From Candidatus Nucleicultrix amoebiphila FS5 (GTDB lineage Bacteria; Pseudomonadota; Alphaproteobacteria; Caedimonadales; Nucleicultricaceae), in NCBI RefSeq assembly GCF_002117145.1, contig NZ_CP008743.1, forward strand, positions 930,001-994,000: DNA of 64,000 bases, read 5' to 3'. The notes below the pieces were generated by a model. It was not told the DNA's origin. It ran no database searches and saw only the letters and a list, made by a program, of their open reading frames with translations. How positions within the stretch are numbered: position 1 is the first letter of the stretch; every line of letters starts with the position of its first letter. Positions 45,046 to 54,784 of this stretch are shown here, piece by piece. The position numbers were made by a program, and so were the translations under genes.

Positions 45046-45527
45046 GAACGCTCTCCTTTCGGATAAAGAAAACTATCTAACAAAACAAAAAACACACCAA
45101 CACTTATACCCATATCAGCCACATTAAACGCTGGAAATGAAAACTGATGCCAATGAAAATAGAAAAAATCTGTCACTGCACCAAAACGTATGCGATCAAC
45201 TGCATTGCCAATAGCACCCCCAATAATTAATCCCAACCCCAACGATAAGGTCCACGTTTTCACACGTAACAGCCAAATAAATAAGGCAATGGAAACCCCA
45301 AAAGCAATGCCGCTTAAAAAAACTGAAATATCAATCTTTAACGAATTGAGCATGCCAAAACTAACGCCGCGATTCCATACTAAAACTAAATCAAAAACTG
45401 GCAATACACGAATAACTTCCGCTGCATTAATAAATTTTAAAACCAGCTGTTTGCTTACCTGATCAAGGATGCAAGTGAACACGGCCACAAACAAACCAAA
45501 ATTTAAAAATTTTCCGCGTCCAATCAT
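45042..45527 (-). CDS. lspA: lipoprotein signal peptidase LspA
   Basis: Signal peptidase II, an inner-membrane aspartyl protease of 161 residues with four membrane segments. Catalytic aspartates lie in GGAIGNAVDRIRFGAVTDF near 110 and in FPAFNVADMGISVG near 135. It cleaves signal peptides of lipoproteins after lipid attachment. It starts directly at the ileS stop with no gap and overlaps the DUF3035 gene by four bases. Confidence 0.95.
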   Translation of the reverse strand: MIGRGKFLNFGLFVAVFTCILDQVSKQLVLKFINAAEVIRVLPVFDLVLVWNRGVSFGMLNSLKIDISVFLSGIAFGVSIALFIWLLRVKTWTLSLGLGLIIGGAIGNAVDRIRFGAVTDFFYFHWHQFSFPAFNVADMGISVGVFFVLLDSFLYPKGERS

Positions 45528-48329
45528 TTAAGCCCCCCTTATTGAGTGCACAACATCATCACAACGCAAACAAAGATCTAAGGTTTTCCCTTGCCCTACT
45601 TCCGGCAGTACCTTCCAACATCTTTGACACTTCTCACCTTTTGCGACTTCAACGATCACCCCTAAATCGGGAGTATCAGTCGTTGTGTAAGCACCTTCAG
45701 GAGCCTCCTCTAATTTTCTCTCTATGGTTGAAACAATGCCCAACTCAGAATAATCCACCCCATCGAGAAGGTTATTGTTCTTATCATATACCACGAGATG
45801 CGCTTGTAAGCTTGAACCAATCAGCCCTTTAGCACGGGCTTCTTCCAAAGCACCTGTTAAACATTTTCTTTGCAAACGCAGTTTCTCAAAACGTTCACTT
45901 AAAGATACATTTTTCCAACTGTCCAACACTTTCGGAAAAGTTCTTAAGTGGATACTTTCCTCACTTGAGTCATGGGTAAGCCACGCCTCTTCTGTCGTAA
46001 AACATAAGAGCGGAGCCAGCCAATGGGTCAAATGATGAAACAGTGTATACATCACCCAGCGTGTTGCTTTCCTTTTGTCATCATTGGGATGATCACAATA
46101 AAGGGAATCTTTACGAATATCAAAGTAGAAGGCTGAGAGATCCACAGCGCAAAACGCATGCAATTGATTATAAAATCCCTGGTAATCATAAGCTTCAATG
46201 CTTTTTTTATGTAATTGGTCTAGTTCCTGCAAACGATGTAAGACCCATTTTTCCAGATCAGGCAGCAGCTCGTAACCGACTTTCTCTTGTGCAGAGTATC
46301 CAGATAGAGCGCCCAAGAGATAACGCAATGTATTTCTAAATCGTCTATAAAGATCTTGAAGATGTTTGAGAATCTCTGGCCCAACGCGCAAGTCATCACG
46401 ATAATCGACAAATGCTGTCCACAATCGTAAAATTTCAACACCCATGTTATCTGCAACTTCCATGGGAAAAACGCCATTCCCTAAGGATTTGGACATCTTA
46501 CGACCTTGTTCATCCACAACAAATCCGTGAGTGACAACAGCTTTAAAAGGTGCAATTCCGCGCGTTCCACACGCGACGAGCAAAGACTTTTGAAACCAAC
46601 CACGATGCTGGTCAGATCCTTCCAAGTAAAGGTCAGCCGGCATCGCAAGGTCTTCACGATCTTCGAGAACAAATCCAAAAGTTGATCCTGAATCAAACCA
46701 CACGTCTAGAATATCACGCACTGGCTCATAATCCTTAGGATTATAGTTTGGCGTCAAAAATCTTTCCTCAATGCCTGCTTCAAACCAAATATCACACCCT
46801 TCTTCTTTAAAGGCTTTTAAAATACGCTCATTCACTTGATCATCGATAAGAGGCTTTCCGGTACTTTTCTCGACAAACAACGCTAAAGGAACCCCCCACA
46901 CTCTTTGGCGAGAAACACACCAATCTGGACTCTGTTCCACCATAGCACGAATACGATTTTTGGACTGAGAGGGGAACCAAGAAACCTTTTCAATTTCTTC
47001 TAAAGATTTTTCTCTTAACTTATTTTTCTCTAAACCAATAAACCATTGAGGTGTAGCACGATAAATAAGAGGCGCCTTAGAACGCCATGAATGTGGATAG
47101 CTATGAGTAATAACGCTTTCAGCAACCAAATTTCCTGATTCTTTTAGTGTCTCAATAATCAGTGGATTTACTTTATAAACGTGGTGACCCGCAAAAATCG
47201 GCACCTTTTCACTAAAGTATCCATCATCTTTGACCGTTTCCGGTATTTCCAAATTAAATTTTTTCCCGATCTCAAAGTCTTCCAAGCCATGACTTGGAGC
47301 CGTATGTACAAAGCCTGTACCAACATCTGTTGTCACATGATCACCAGGCAAAAGAGGCACAAGGAAGTCATAGCCTTTCCCATAAAAAGGATGGGCAATT
47401 TTAATTTCTTTTAAATCTTCAGGGTTAACCGGTTGACTGAGACTATAACGGGTAATTTTAGTTGATGACACAAAGGCTTCTACAAGTTCACCTGACAAGA
47501 GGAATTTTTCACTAACTCTCGCAAGACTCCCTTCCCCTATTTCTTCAACGACAAGCGTCACATAGGAAACTTCTGGACCATAAGCAACCGCTCTGTTGCC
47601 AGGCAAGCTCCAAGGAGTTGTCGTCCAAATAACAATAGAGACTCCTTTGAAAGCTTCACTCTTTGTCTCTATGATCGGAAAGCGTACATATATAGAGGGA
47701 GATTGACGGTCTTGATACTCAATTTCAGCCTCAGCCATTGCCGTTTTTTCAACAACAGACCACATAACTGGCTTATAACCTTTATATAATCCACCATTTT
47801 TAAGGAATTTAAACAACTCACCAGTGATAGAAGCTTCCGCTGAATAATCCATCGTAATGTAAGGATGATTTAAATCAGCGAGAATACCCATGCGGCGCGT
47901 CTCTTCTCGCTGCACATCAATCCAATGCTGAGCAAAATCACGGCATTCCTTACGAAATTGACCTACGGGGACTTCATCTTTAGCTTTTTTCTGCTTTTGA
48001 TATTTTTCTTCGATTTTCCATTCAATAGGCAGACCATGACAATCCCATCCTGGGACAAAGGGCGCATCTTTTCCTGACATTTGCTGTGTTCTCACCACAA
48101 TATCTTTAAAGATACCCGTAAAAGCGTGTCCTATATGAAAATGGCCATTGGCATAAGGTGGTCCAGCGTGCAAAACAAATTTTTCACGCCCCTGACTCAT
48201 TGATCTTAATTTTTTGTAAAGGTTCATATCCTGCCAACGCTTCACCCACTCTGGCTCGCGCTTAGCAAGGTCTCCTTTCATAGGAAAGGCTGTGTTTGGT
48301 AAGAATATGGTGTCCTTATAATCGCTCAT
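45528..48329 (-). CDS. ileS: isoleucyl-tRNA synthetase
   Basis: Class I aminoacyl-tRNA synthetase of 933 residues charging tRNA-Ile. PPYANGHFHIGHAF near 57 is the HIGH motif, and GRKMSKSLGNG near 612 is the KMSKS loop. The editing domain lies between, with TTTPWSLPGNRAVAYG and GTGFVHTAPSHG. The C-terminus ends with a zinc-binding CQRCWKVLPEVGQ...CLRC. Length is normal for the bacterial type. It is the first gene of ileS-lspA-DUF3035-M16-M16. Confidence 0.97.
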   Translation of the reverse strand: MSDYKDTIFLPNTAFPMKGDLAKREPEWVKRWQDMNLYKKLRSMSQGREKFVLHAGPPYANGHFHIGHAFTGIFKDIVVRTQQMSGKDAPFVPGWDCHGLPIEWKIEEKYQKQKKAKDEVPVGQFRKECRDFAQHWIDVQREETRRMGILADLNHPYITMDYSAEASITGELFKFLKNGGLYKGYKPVMWSVVEKTAMAEAEIEYQDRQSPSIYVRFPIIETKSEAFKGVSIVIWTTTPWSLPGNRAVAYGPEVSYVTLVVEEIGEGSLARVSEKFLLSGELVEAFVSSTKITRYSLSQPVNPEDLKEIKIAHPFYGKGYDFLVPLLPGDHVTTDVGTGFVHTAPSHGLEDFEIGKKFNLEIPETVKDDGYFSEKVPIFAGHHVYKVNPLIIETLKESGNLVAESVITHSYPHSWRSKAPLIYRATPQWFIGLEKNKLREKSLEEIEKVSWFPSQSKNRIRAMVEQSPDWCVSRQRVWGVPLALFVEKSTGKPLIDDQVNERILKAFKEEGCDIWFEAGIEERFLTPNYNPKDYEPVRDILDVWFDSGSTFGFVLEDREDLAMPADLYLEGSDQHRGWFQKSLLVACGTRGIAPFKAVVTHGFVVDEQGRKMSKSLGNGVFPMEVADNMGVEILRLWTAFVDYRDDLRVGPEILKHLQDLYRRFRNTLRYLLGALSGYSAQEKVGYELLPDLEKWVLHRLQELDQLHKKSIEAYDYQGFYNQLHAFCAVDLSAFYFDIRKDSLYCDHPNDDKRKATRWVMYTLFHHLTHWLAPLLCFTTEEAWLTHDSSEESIHLRTFPKVLDSWKNVSLSERFEKLRLQRKCLTGALEEARAKGLIGSSLQAHLVVYDKNNNLLDGVDYSELGIVSTIERKLEEAPEGAYTTTDTPDLGVIVEVAKGEKCQRCWKVLPEVGQGKTLDLCLRCDDVVHSIRGA

Positions 48330-48475
48330 AAGAAAAAAGGGCCTCTTTATCTCAATATTATGTGATGTGTTACACCAACTTGCCTAAGACTTCTATATAA
48401 ATTATTTTCAACTCATATTAGAATCACCCTTGAAAGGTCAAAAGACCTGATTATGTCTTACATGTAATATTACCA

Positions 48476-48502
48476 TTGCATCCCATAACTGCATGGTATA
48501 AT
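48476..48502 (+). promoter_or_regulatory. probable greA promoter
   Basis: A consensus TATAAT at 48497-48502 lies 50 bases before the greA ATG. The best -35 match is TTGCAT at 48476 with a 15-base spacer, shorter than ideal. Confidence 0.45.
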
Positions 48503-48552
48503 AAGCTACGGCTTTGTTTTGTTTTGAGTTGTTATTTTAAGTGAGTTTGCCC

Positions 48553-49026
48553 ATGGAAAAATTACCCATGACTGTTGATGGATTTGAGCGTCTTAAGCAA
48601 GAACTCAGCCATTTAAAGAAAGTTGAACGTCAAGCCGTGATTAAAGCGATTGCTGATGCGCGCGCTCTCGGAGATCTGTCTGAGAATGCCGAATACCACG
48701 CCGCTCGCGAAAAGCAGGGCTTTATTGAAGGACGTATTACCGAATTAGAAAGCAAAATAGCTCGGGCTGAAGTTATCGACATTAGTAAACTTACAGGTAC
48801 AACCGTTAAATTTGGTGCTAGCGTTACTCTTTACGATGAAGATACTGAACAAGAAACCACCTATCAAATCATGGGTATCGATGAGGCTGACATTAGTAAA
48901 GGTCTTCTTTCTATTTCTTCTCCTCTCGCCAAAGCACTGATTGGAAAAGATATAGGTGATCGCGTTGAAGTACGTACCCCTAATGGCAGTAAAGGGTATG
49001 AAATCCTTAAAGTTATCTTTAAGTAG
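48553..49026 (+). CDS. greA: transcription elongation factor GreA
   Basis: RNA-polymerase factor of 157 residues that rescues backtracked complexes. The N-terminal coiled coil holds GDLSENAEYHAAREKQGFIEGRI with the catalytic acidic pair near residue 40; the C-terminal FKBP-like domain ends DRVEVRTPNGSKGYEILKV. The family start is MEKxPMT, which selects the ATG at 48553 over an in-frame GTG at 48541. It is followed eight bases later by the ELM1-like gene. Confidence 0.96.
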   Translation: MEKLPMTVDGFERLKQELSHLKKVERQAVIKAIADARALGDLSENAEYHAAREKQGFIEGRITELESKIARAEVIDISKLTGTTVKFGASVTLYDEDTEQETTYQIMGIDEADISKGLLSISSPLAKALIGKDIGDRVEVRTPNGSKGYEILKVIFK

Positions 49027-49034
49027 GAGACGCC

Positions 49035-49991
49035 ATGTCCCCAAAGACGTGTTGGATTGTCTATGATGGGGATAAGATCGGTACGCGCAATCAGGCCCTT
49101 GGTCTAGCGACTGCTCTGGGGGTAGAGGCTCATTTAAAACCTGTTTATGCTAAGTTTCCATGGTCTATTTTACCTTCTTGTTTTTGGCCATTACCGTTAC
49201 GTTCTTTGTCTAAGAGAAGTGCTTCACTCGATAAACCCTGGCCCGATCTTATAATTGCTGGCGGACGACAATCCGCCGCACCCGCTGCAGAAATTCGTAA
49301 ACTCAATCGAGGCAAAACTAAGGTCATTCAAATCCTCAACCCTTATCTACCCTTTCAATCTTTTGATGCGGTCATTGTCCCTAAACATGACAATTTATCG
49401 GGCTCAAATGTGATTGAGATAACCGGCGCCCTCCACGGTCTCACAGACGAAAAATTGAAAAATGCCCATGGGGATTTTAAAAATATTTTCAAGAATATCC
49501 CCCACCCTTTAATGGGCGTACTCATTGGAGGAAGTAATTCTTGCTATACTCTTGATCAAAAGGTTATGAACAAACTTGTTAAAGCATTACGGGATCTCCA
49601 TAAAAAAATGGGGGTAAGTTTTGCAATTACTGTTTCTAGAAGAACATCTTCTTCATGTTATAAGCTTTTACAAAGGGGCCTTACTGATATCCCCCACTAT
49701 CTTTGGGATAATACAGGGAATAACCCCTATCTAGGCATTTTAGCTCATTCAGACGCTCTTTTAGTGACTGCTGATAGTATTTCTATGACGGCAGAAGCTT
49801 GCTTCACAGGAAAACCTGTTTACATCTATGAACTCCCAGGAGGTTCTGCAAAATTTAAGCGTTTTCACCAAAATTTGTATCAAAACGATCATGCCCGCCC
49901 TTTTGAAGAAAATTTAAAAGCTTGGACCCCCGTAAAACTAGAAGAAAAAGTTCAAACATTAAAAAAACTAATCTCCCTCTTAAACAATTAG
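49035..49991 (+). CDS. ELM1-like (DUF1022) protein
   Basis: Protein of 318 residues related to the plant mitochondrial-fission factor ELM1 and to bacterial DUF1022 proteins with a glycosyltransferase-B-like fold. Marks include GDKIGTRNQALGLATALG at the N-terminus, PDLIIAGGRQSAAPAAEIRK near 75, VLIGGSNSCYTLD near 165 and TADSISMTAEACFTGKPVYIYELPG near 250. The bacterial role is not settled; no membrane segment is seen. It follows greA closely on the same strand. Confidence 0.88.
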   Translation: MSPKTCWIVYDGDKIGTRNQALGLATALGVEAHLKPVYAKFPWSILPSCFWPLPLRSLSKRSASLDKPWPDLIIAGGRQSAAPAAEIRKLNRGKTKVIQILNPYLPFQSFDAVIVPKHDNLSGSNVIEITGALHGLTDEKLKNAHGDFKNIFKNIPHPLMGVLIGGSNSCYTLDQKVMNKLVKALRDLHKKMGVSFAITVSRRTSSSCYKLLQRGLTDIPHYLWDNTGNNPYLGILAHSDALLVTADSISMTAEACFTGKPVYIYELPGGSAKFKRFHQNLYQNDHARPFEENLKAWTPVKLEEKVQTLKKLISLLNN

Positions 49992-50077
49992 AAGAATCGT
50001 TTACACGTTTTTAACCTTTTATTTGTAACATAATACTGTTGCATATTGTGTTTATTAACAATCTCAGGGAGATTATT

Positions 50078-50281
50078 ATGAAGAACGTTCTCATTGCCTT
50101 AGCGGTATTATTTACCGTATCAGTTGCTTCCCCATCAGTAGAAGCTGGCTTTCTGTCCTCACTCAAAAGCGCTGGATCGAAAATTCTGAAAACTGCTGGG
50201 GCTGTTGTATCGAATAAAGATGTTCAAAGCGCCGTGATAAAAGCTGGAAAAACAGCATTAACAGGCGCAGCTGTGATGTAA
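50078..50281 (+). CDS. tiny exported cationic amphipathic peptide
   Basis: Peptide of 67 residues. The signal peptide is about residues 1-23 (VLIALAVLFTVSVASPSVEA). The mature 44 residues start GFLSSLKSAGSKILKTAGAV and hold six lysines against one aspartate, with small and hydrophobic residues spaced as in an amphipathic helix. No cysteine is present. The pattern resembles membrane-active peptides, but a structural or holdfast role is also possible. AGGGAGA lies before the ATG at 50078; an upstream in-frame ATG at 50039 lacks support. A strong terminator follows 40 bases later. Confidence 0.65.
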   Translation: MKNVLIALAVLFTVSVASPSVEAGFLSSLKSAGSKILKTAGAVVSNKDVQSAVIKAGKTALTGAAVM

Positions 50282-50318
50282 GTAGTAAGCCTACAGATAA
50301 AATTAAGCGTTTGAAGCT

Positions 50319-51170
50319 TTAAAAGCCCCGATAAACGGGGCTTTTTTTATAATAAGATGCGATGCGACAGAATTCCTCTAACGTTAATTCTTCAGCACGA
50401 CACTGGGGATTGATATTGAGGTCCAATAAAACTTTTTCAACATCTTCAAAAGCCGCCTTTAAGCTTGACCGAAGCATTTTACGTCTCTGACCAAATCCTA
50501 ATTTCGTTATTTCTTCGAGGGCCTCCCTATCACAGGGAAATCTTGGTTTCTTTAAAGGAACAAGTTGCACAACACTCGAAGTAACTTTGGGGGCCGGAAC
50601 AAAAACCGATGGAGGTAAATCAAAAAGAATCTTAGGGTCTGTCAACCATTGCACGATTACCGCAAGACGGCCATAGTCCTTTGTTTTAGGCTTAGCCACC
50701 AATCGTTTTGCCACTTCTTTTTGAAACATAAGTGTCATCGCACAAAAATTGTGAGCGTGCTTAAGCCATCCAAAAAGCAAAGGGGTAGCAATGTTATAAG
50801 GAAGATTAGCGACAATTTGACGGGGAGCTTCACCAAGTGTGTGGATATCAACAGCCAATGCATCTCCCTCAATAACCCTTAAATGACCTTGAGATGCTGT
50901 TTTTAGATCGTGAAGCGCTTGAATCGCTCGCGGGTCCTGTTCAATGGCAATAATATTTTGCGCTCCACACTCTAAAAGAGCGCGCGTCAGCCCCCCAGGA
51001 CCAGGACCGATTTCAATTATCGTTCCTTTATCCAAATTAGGAGCCGATTTTGCAATTTTGCGTGTAACGTTTAGATCTAAAATAAAATTTTGACCTAAGG
51101 ATTTCTTCGCATTGAGTTCATGGATTTTAATGACTTCCCGTAAAGGGGGAAGAAAACTTAAATCCATCAC
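50319..51170 (-). CDS. rsmA: 16S rRNA dimethyladenosine transferase KsgA/RsmA
   Basis: SAM-dependent enzyme of 283 residues that dimethylates two adenosines near the 3' end of 16S rRNA. SAM motif IIEIGPGPGGLTRALLE is near 47, the catalytic NLPYN segment near 120, and PKVTSSVVQL near 205. The C-terminal domain is normal in length. It is eight bases downstream of surA on the same strand, an arrangement usual for this pair. Its last codons form a terminator hairpin. Confidence 0.95.
   Translation of the reverse strand: MMDLSFLPPLREVIKIHELNAKKSLGQNFILDLNVTRKIAKSAPNLDKGTIIEIGPGPGGLTRALLECGAQNIIAIEQDPRAIQALHDLKTASQGHLRVIEGDALAVDIHTLGEAPRQIVANLPYNIATPLLFGWLKHAHNFCAMTLMFQKEVAKRLVAKPKTKDYGRLAVIVQWLTDPKILFDLPPSVFVPAPKVTSSVVQLVPLKKPRFPCDREALEEITKLGFGQRRKMLRSSLKAAFEDVEKVLLDLNINPQCRAEELTLEEFCRIASYYKKSPVYRGF
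50321..50348. terminator. rho-independent terminator overlapping the end of ksgA
   Basis: Stem AAAGCCCCG/CGGGGCTTT with a five-base loop and a T-run on the plus strand. It ends the small-peptide transcript and lies inside the last codons of ksgA on the other strand, whose final residues KSPVYRGF are coded by the hairpin. Confidence 0.85.
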
Positions 51171-51177
51171 TAGCTCA

Positions 51178-52440
51178 CTAAATCCTTATGTCTATAAAAG
51201 AAGCACGGCGCAAATTGCGTAACTCTCGTTCCGATAAAAGATTCAATTTTTTATCAACCAACATGGCACGCATATCATCCCGGCTCAATTTTTTAGGGTC
51301 AATTTCCTTTTTTTCGCAAACCATAAAGCTGACAATACCAATATCAGAAGGAATCGGGTCAGTTGCTTGTTCGACTTCTACTTTTGACAGTATGTCCTTT
51401 AGTTGGGGCATTAAGGAATTAAAGGGTATTTCTTTCATTTCTTGTAACTTCAATTTTTTGTTCCCCGATGCGATTTTCCCGTACAAACCACAACTACGAG
51501 CAGAACCACTAAGAGACTTCATCGTATTCATTGCCGACTGAAAATCTCGTTCTGAGTGTATTTCAGAAACAGGATAAAGCACTTGCTTAAAGGAAATAAG
51601 TGTTTGCTTACCAGGGCTTTCCCCCGCTTCACGATGATCTCTTAACATAAGAATATAATAACCATTTTGACCACGCACAGGTTCCTCAGTGATCTCACCC
51701 GGATGTAGTGATTCCAGAGCATTCTTTAAAGAATCTTCAAGCATACTACGTCTTACCCAACCAATATCGCCACCTTGTGCAGCGCTTGCTGCATTAGAAA
51801 ACTGCTGAGCTAACATGGAAAAACGCGCTCCTTGTTTCATATTAGTAACAAGTTCACGCGCTTGATTTTTAACCTGATCATCTTGATCTGGAGATTCAAC
51901 AGACAAGAAAATCTCACCAATAAGGTCCTGGGGTTCAGCTATGGATTGTTCTTGCTCTTGAAGACCTCTATCAATCTCGGAATCACCAATTTGAACTGTT
52001 GAGTGAAAACGTTCACGAATATACTCTTGCCATGACAAGTTAGCTTTGATTTGATTTTGCATGGTCTCTACAGGGATGTCGTTTTCAACCAAAATGGCTT
52101 TAAGATACCCTGGCTCCATATTGTTACTACGTTCAATACTCGTGAAAGCTAAATCGATATTTTCCTTTGGAATCTGAATCTCAAATTTCTCAGCTTCCTG
52201 TAGTTTTAACTCTTCATCGATCATCGTTTTAAGAATCTGAGACTTGAGCTGATCACGAATCTCTTGAGTAAGCTCCATTCCCGATGACAAGACTGCTAAT
52301 TTTAATCGAGATTCCAGATCAGCTTCTGAAATCATCTTCTTGTTCACAACGGCCGCCATACGAATTGTATCTTGAGCGCTAACGTTGGTAGATAAAAGAA
52401 ATCCTGCGAGAAGGATAAAAAAGGTGTTGATCAATTTCAT
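51178..52440 (-). CDS. surA: periplasmic chaperone and prolyl isomerase SurA
   Basis: Exported outer-membrane-protein chaperone of 420 residues. The signal peptide covers residues 1-22 (FFILLAGFLLSTNVSA). The SurA N-terminal helical domain follows (VNKKMISEADLESRLKL onwards), then one clear parvulin domain near 175-270 containing QFSNAASAAQGGDIGWV and GQNGYYILMLRDHRE. The C-terminal region is divergent. It delivers beta-barrel proteins to the Bam complex. It is divergent from lptF-lptG-lptD and just upstream of ksgA. Confidence 0.9.
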   Translation of the reverse strand: MKLINTFFILLAGFLLSTNVSAQDTIRMAAVVNKKMISEADLESRLKLAVLSSGMELTQEIRDQLKSQILKTMIDEELKLQEAEKFEIQIPKENIDLAFTSIERSNNMEPGYLKAILVENDIPVETMQNQIKANLSWQEYIRERFHSTVQIGDSEIDRGLQEQEQSIAEPQDLIGEIFLSVESPDQDDQVKNQARELVTNMKQGARFSMLAQQFSNAASAAQGGDIGWVRRSMLEDSLKNALESLHPGEITEEPVRGQNGYYILMLRDHREAGESPGKQTLISFKQVLYPVSEIHSERDFQSAMNTMKSLSGSARSCGLYGKIASGNKKLKLQEMKEIPFNSLMPQLKDILSKVEVEQATDPIPSDIGIVSFMVCEKKEIDPKKLSRDDMRAMLVDKKLNLLSERELRNLRRASFIDIRI

Positions 52441-52582
52441 GAGTAAAAATCCAAAATCATCTTAATTATGGGGTCGTATGATACTTAGTTAACACTATAT
52501 CTCTTTAAGATGTAATAAATTATGGCATACATTCAATTATGGATTGAATGCAAGGGTTTTTTGTGAAACAACTCGTAATATT

Positions 52583-53683
52583 ATGACAATTGCTAACCGA
52601 TATATTCTAAAACAGCTTCTGCTCACCACAGGTTTTATTACAATCATATTAACCTTATTGGTGTGGCTTACACAATCCTTACGCTTTATTGACGTTGTGA
52701 TTAGTCGTGGGTTCACGTTACAAATCTTTTTTAAATTAATCCTTTACCTATTGCCTGATCTTTTGGGTATTCTTTTGCCCATCGGGGCCTTACTGGCCGT
52801 ACTTTTTGTCTACAACCGCCTTAATAATGACTCTGAGCTTATTATTTTTAGAGCCACTGGCTTCAGCAATCTTATGCTCGCAAAACCCGCTGTCTTTCTC
52901 GCTCTTGTGGTCATGGTCATCATGTATTTGATTAATTTGTATTTTTTGCCTTTATCTTTTCAGAGATTTAAAAATCTAGAATATGATATTCGCAATCGTG
53001 TTGGCGTTCATATGATTAGAGCTGGAGAGTTTAATAACTTTAAACATTTCACACTTTATGTTCGAAGTCGTCAAAAATCAGGAGAGCTGAGAGGAATCCT
53101 CCTTCATGATGCGCGCAATCCACATAATCAAGTTACCCTTGCTGCGGAAGAAGGCGTTCTTCTTGAAACACCTAATGGTGCTCAAATCGTGATGCTTAAT
53201 GGTAATCGACAAGAATTTGACTCTCAATCAGGAAAGCCGCGTATTCTTTGGTTTGAAGAATATCGACTCGATCTGTCCACCCAACAAGAAGATCAAGACA
53301 AACGACAATTAAAACCTTATGAACGCTTTTTAGGGGATCTTTTCGATCCTCCCGATGAGCAAATCAATCCCAGTTTTGAAAAGAGATTACTCGCAGAAGG
53401 GCATCAGCGCATTCTTCTTCCTCTCAGTATCGTTAGCTTTATTTTACTGGCGCTCAATTTATTTCTCAGAGGAGACTACCAACGACGCACCCGATCGAAA
53501 AGGTTGCTGATCATCTTTTCACTTTGCACGGTCTTGGAGATTCTGTGTTTGAGCTTATTAAATATTGTTGATTATGCTTTTGTCACAATCCCCTTAGCCT
53601 ATAGTATTGTTCTTGGAATAGGGGGCTTAGCTTTTTATGGATTTGACCGACATTGGCAGTTTTTAGATAAGAGGCTTGTGTAA
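52583..53683 (+). CDS. lptF: LPS export permease LptF
   Basis: Inner-membrane subunit of the LptB2FG exporter that extracts LPS, 366 residues. Two or three N-terminal membrane segments (residues 10-110), a periplasmic beta-jellyroll (about 115-255) and C-terminal segments near 280-350 follow the YjgP/YjgQ layout. LPDLLGILLPIGALLAVLFVYNRL is typical. The ATG at 52583 is chosen; a TTG at 52544 is in frame. lptG follows with no gap. Confidence 0.92.
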   Translation: MTIANRYILKQLLLTTGFITIILTLLVWLTQSLRFIDVVISRGFTLQIFFKLILYLLPDLLGILLPIGALLAVLFVYNRLNNDSELIIFRATGFSNLMLAKPAVFLALVVMVIMYLINLYFLPLSFQRFKNLEYDIRNRVGVHMIRAGEFNNFKHFTLYVRSRQKSGELRGILLHDARNPHNQVTLAAEEGVLLETPNGAQIVMLNGNRQEFDSQSGKPRILWFEEYRLDLSTQQEDQDKRQLKPYERFLGDLFDPPDEQINPSFEKRLLAEGHQRILLPLSIVSFILLALNLFLRGDYQRRTRSKRLLIIFSLCTVLEILCLSLLNIVDYAFVTIPLAYSIVLGIGGLAFYGFDRHWQFLDKRLV

Positions 53684-54778
53684 GTGCGACTTTCTACTCT
53701 CTTTTCACGCTATTTGATCAAGAACTATCTAAAATCATTTTGGGTGGTTTTATTAATTACAACTGCCATGATTATGCTTTTTGACTGCTCGGAACTGTTG
53801 CGTAAAGCTTCTTGTAAGCCCGACATTTCATTTGGTCTTGTCTTAAAAATGTCTTTTTTGAAGATGCCTAATCTTATCGAAGTAATATCACCGTTCATAG
53901 CCTTGTTTGCTGGCATTCTATGTTTTTGGCAGTTAAACAAATATAGGGAGCTTGAAGTAGCCAAAGCTTCTGGAATTTCTGTCTGGCAAATTCTATCTCC
54001 CATTACCTTGACCGCTCTCTCCTTAGGAGCTTTTGATTTAATTTTTATAAATCCTGTTGCCTCTAAAATGATGCTGCATTACGAACATTTAGATAATTAC
54101 TATCTTAATAATCATACGGATAGTCTTTCGATTTCTGAATCTGGCATTTGGATTCGAGAAGTACAACTGGGTCAACAAAATGTTTTTCACGTAAACCGTA
54201 TTGATCAAAAGACAAAAAATTTATCACAGATTGTTATTTTCCAGTCCGATGATCAAGATCGGTTTGTCAGACGCATTGATGCACAGGAAGGTCAATTTAG
54301 TAAAAATCTCATCACCCTTCATAAGGTATGGATCTCTCTTCCAGACCAAGTCCCCGCCCTTCAAGAAAACTTATCCATGCCCACCACATTGAATTTCAGA
54401 TCCTTACAAGACAATGGCGCTGATCCAGCTAGTATTTCTTTTTGGCACTTGCTGGGCTACGTTAAATTACTCGAAAATTCAGGTCTTTCTCCGCTCAAAT
54501 ATGCCCTTCATTGGCACACTCTTTTGGCTCGTTGGGCATGGCTTGGCGTCATGGTTATTTTAGCGGCAAGTTGCACCATGCGTCCTTTTAGACAAGGCGG
54601 ATTTACAGGTATGCTTTCTTTAGGTGTTGTCGTTGCTTTTCTGCTTTATTTTTTCCGAGATGTTGCCCATGCTTTAGGAACATCTTCAACGATTCCTATC
54701 ATCCTTGCTGCTTGGATACCAACCGGCGTGAGCGCCCTTTTAGGAGTCTCTTTACTTCTTCATCTCGAAGATGGATAA
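53684..54778 (+). CDS. lptG: LPS export permease LptG
   Basis: Partner permease of LptF, 364 residues, with the same layout of N-terminal segments, a periplasmic jellyroll and C-terminal segments. FLKMPNLIEVISPFIALFAGILCFWQLNKYRELEVAKASG near residue 50 is diagnostic for the family. It begins with GTG directly after the lptF stop. The ATG of lptD is six bases past its stop, so lptF-lptG-lptD forms one unit. The cytosolic ATPase gene lptB is not in this window. Confidence 0.93.
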   Translation: MRLSTLFSRYLIKNYLKSFWVVLLITTAMIMLFDCSELLRKASCKPDISFGLVLKMSFLKMPNLIEVISPFIALFAGILCFWQLNKYRELEVAKASGISVWQILSPITLTALSLGAFDLIFINPVASKMMLHYEHLDNYYLNNHTDSLSISESGIWIREVQLGQQNVFHVNRIDQKTKNLSQIVIFQSDDQDRFVRRIDAQEGQFSKNLITLHKVWISLPDQVPALQENLSMPTTLNFRSLQDNGADPASISFWHLLGYVKLLENSGLSPLKYALHWHTLLARWAWLGVMVILAASCTMRPFRQGGFTGMLSLGVVVAFLLYFFRDVAHALGTSSTIPIILAAWIPTGVSALLGVSLLLHLEDG

Positions 54779-54784
54779 GAGGGT

